Part shown: positions 63,659-64,000 of the stretch, piece by piece | Layout: each line of letters begins with the position of its first letter | Numbering within the stretch: position 1 is the first letter of the stretch | Source: Aquila chrysaetos chrysaetos | Lineage: Eukaryota; Chordata; Aves; Accipitriformes; Accipitridae | Length of the DNA stretch: 64,000 nucleotides | Assembly (NCBI RefSeq): GCF_900496995.4 | Contig: NC_044018.1 | Span: 28,240,858 to 28,304,857 of the forward strand | Direction of reading: 5' to 3' | Notes under the pieces: model-generated | What the model saw: the letters and a program-made list of their open reading frames with translations, nothing else | Told to the model about the DNA's origin: nothing | The model's database searches: none | Translations under genes and position numbers: made by a program

Positions 63659-64000
63659 CTGCCAGAAAAAGGGGATTGGTGTGAAGTTAGAGCCTGGGTT
63701 AAAGGAAAAAACATCACAGATAAGAGTTACCCTGATTCCCTTCTCTCCCCCTCCATTTCTCTCTGTGAACTGCTGCAGCGAAGCCTATGACTTCCCCAAG
63801 CAAGCCAGCCACAGGCAGAAGAGGTTTGCTGTATCACTGCAGCATGTGTAGTATTTGCACAAGAGATACCAGCTGTATTCCACAGTTCCAGTTCCAGTCT
63901 CACCCGGGGTTTGGATGAGCTGATGCCTGAAAGCTGTTCTGGTCCATGCTGCCATGACCACTAACCTGGAAAGCCTTTCTCACCCATGCCTTCCCACATT
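63659..64000 (-). other. Part of KRT7 intron 2
   Basis: This is sequence upstream of KRT7 exon 3 on the minus strand. No keratin exon 2 motif (FLEQQNK) was seen before the window ends, so exon 2 lies further right. Confidence 0.7.

Noticed and set aside
1-64000. CRISPR array, operon or prokaryotic features
   Set aside because: Spliced keratin genes, TATA boxes and poly(A) signals show vertebrate nuclear DNA. No spaced direct-repeat array was seen.
1-64000. Virus-derived or LTR elements
   Set aside because: No polymerase, integrase, capsid or envelope signature and no long terminal repeat pair was recognised.

Overview
The window is a stretch of a sauropsid (bird, crocodilian or turtle grade) type II (basic) keratin gene cluster. 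The evidence is repeated nine-exon genes whose exons encode the canonical intermediate-filament rod ([11 protein letters not shown] helix-initiation motif, [10 protein letters not shown] helix-termination motif), flanked by Gly/Ser-rich heads and tails. The head of the second gene is of the KRT75 (feather/cochlear keratin) kind known from chicken. I cannot decide between bird, crocodilian and turtle from this sequence alone. No transposon coding sequence, tRNA, rRNA or CRISPR array was recognised, and dispersed repeats are scarce.

Layout, left to right: 1-2300 upstream sequence; gene A (KRT5/KRT6-like, + strand, ATG 2465, stop 8900); a 7 kb gap without a recognisable gene; gene B (KRT75-type, +, 16671-21167); gene C (KRT75-like, +, 25117-28878), a close tandem relative of B; gene D (KRT75-like with a divergent head, +, 30793-37514); gene E (a decayed cysteine-rich hair-type keratin, +, about 40884-45642, unprocessed pseudogene); gene F (an intact cysteine-rich hair-type, KRT84-like keratin, +, 48301-52367); and gene G (KRT7, - strand, exons 9 to 3 at 58733-63658, with its 5' end beyond the right edge). 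In each intact gene all nine exons (seven for the partial KRT7) could be placed by splice signals, and the exon lengths add up to one open frame. Predicted proteins are A 600, B 538, C 541, D 525 and F 525 residues.

The order (KRT5/6-like, KRT75-like genes, cysteine-rich hair-type genes, then KRT7 in the opposite orientation) matches the order and orientation of the mammalian type II locus between KRT5 and KRT7. This supports the KRT7 call and the hair-keratin affinity of E and F. Products of these genes would pair with type I keratins encoded elsewhere. A is a general stratified-epithelium keratin, B to D are appendage-type keratins, F is a candidate disulfide-crosslinked hard keratin, and KRT7 is a simple/ductal epithelial keratin.

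The points most worth a second look are the neighbouring intact and dead hair-type keratins, near-identical tracts in exon 7 of distant paralogs (gene conversion), a 25-bp near-perfect hairpin in intron 1 of gene D, a GC-AG intron in gene A, and a shared upstream box in the promoters of B, C and D. I did not find a system of an unknown kind; this is a keratin array with some informative local oddities.
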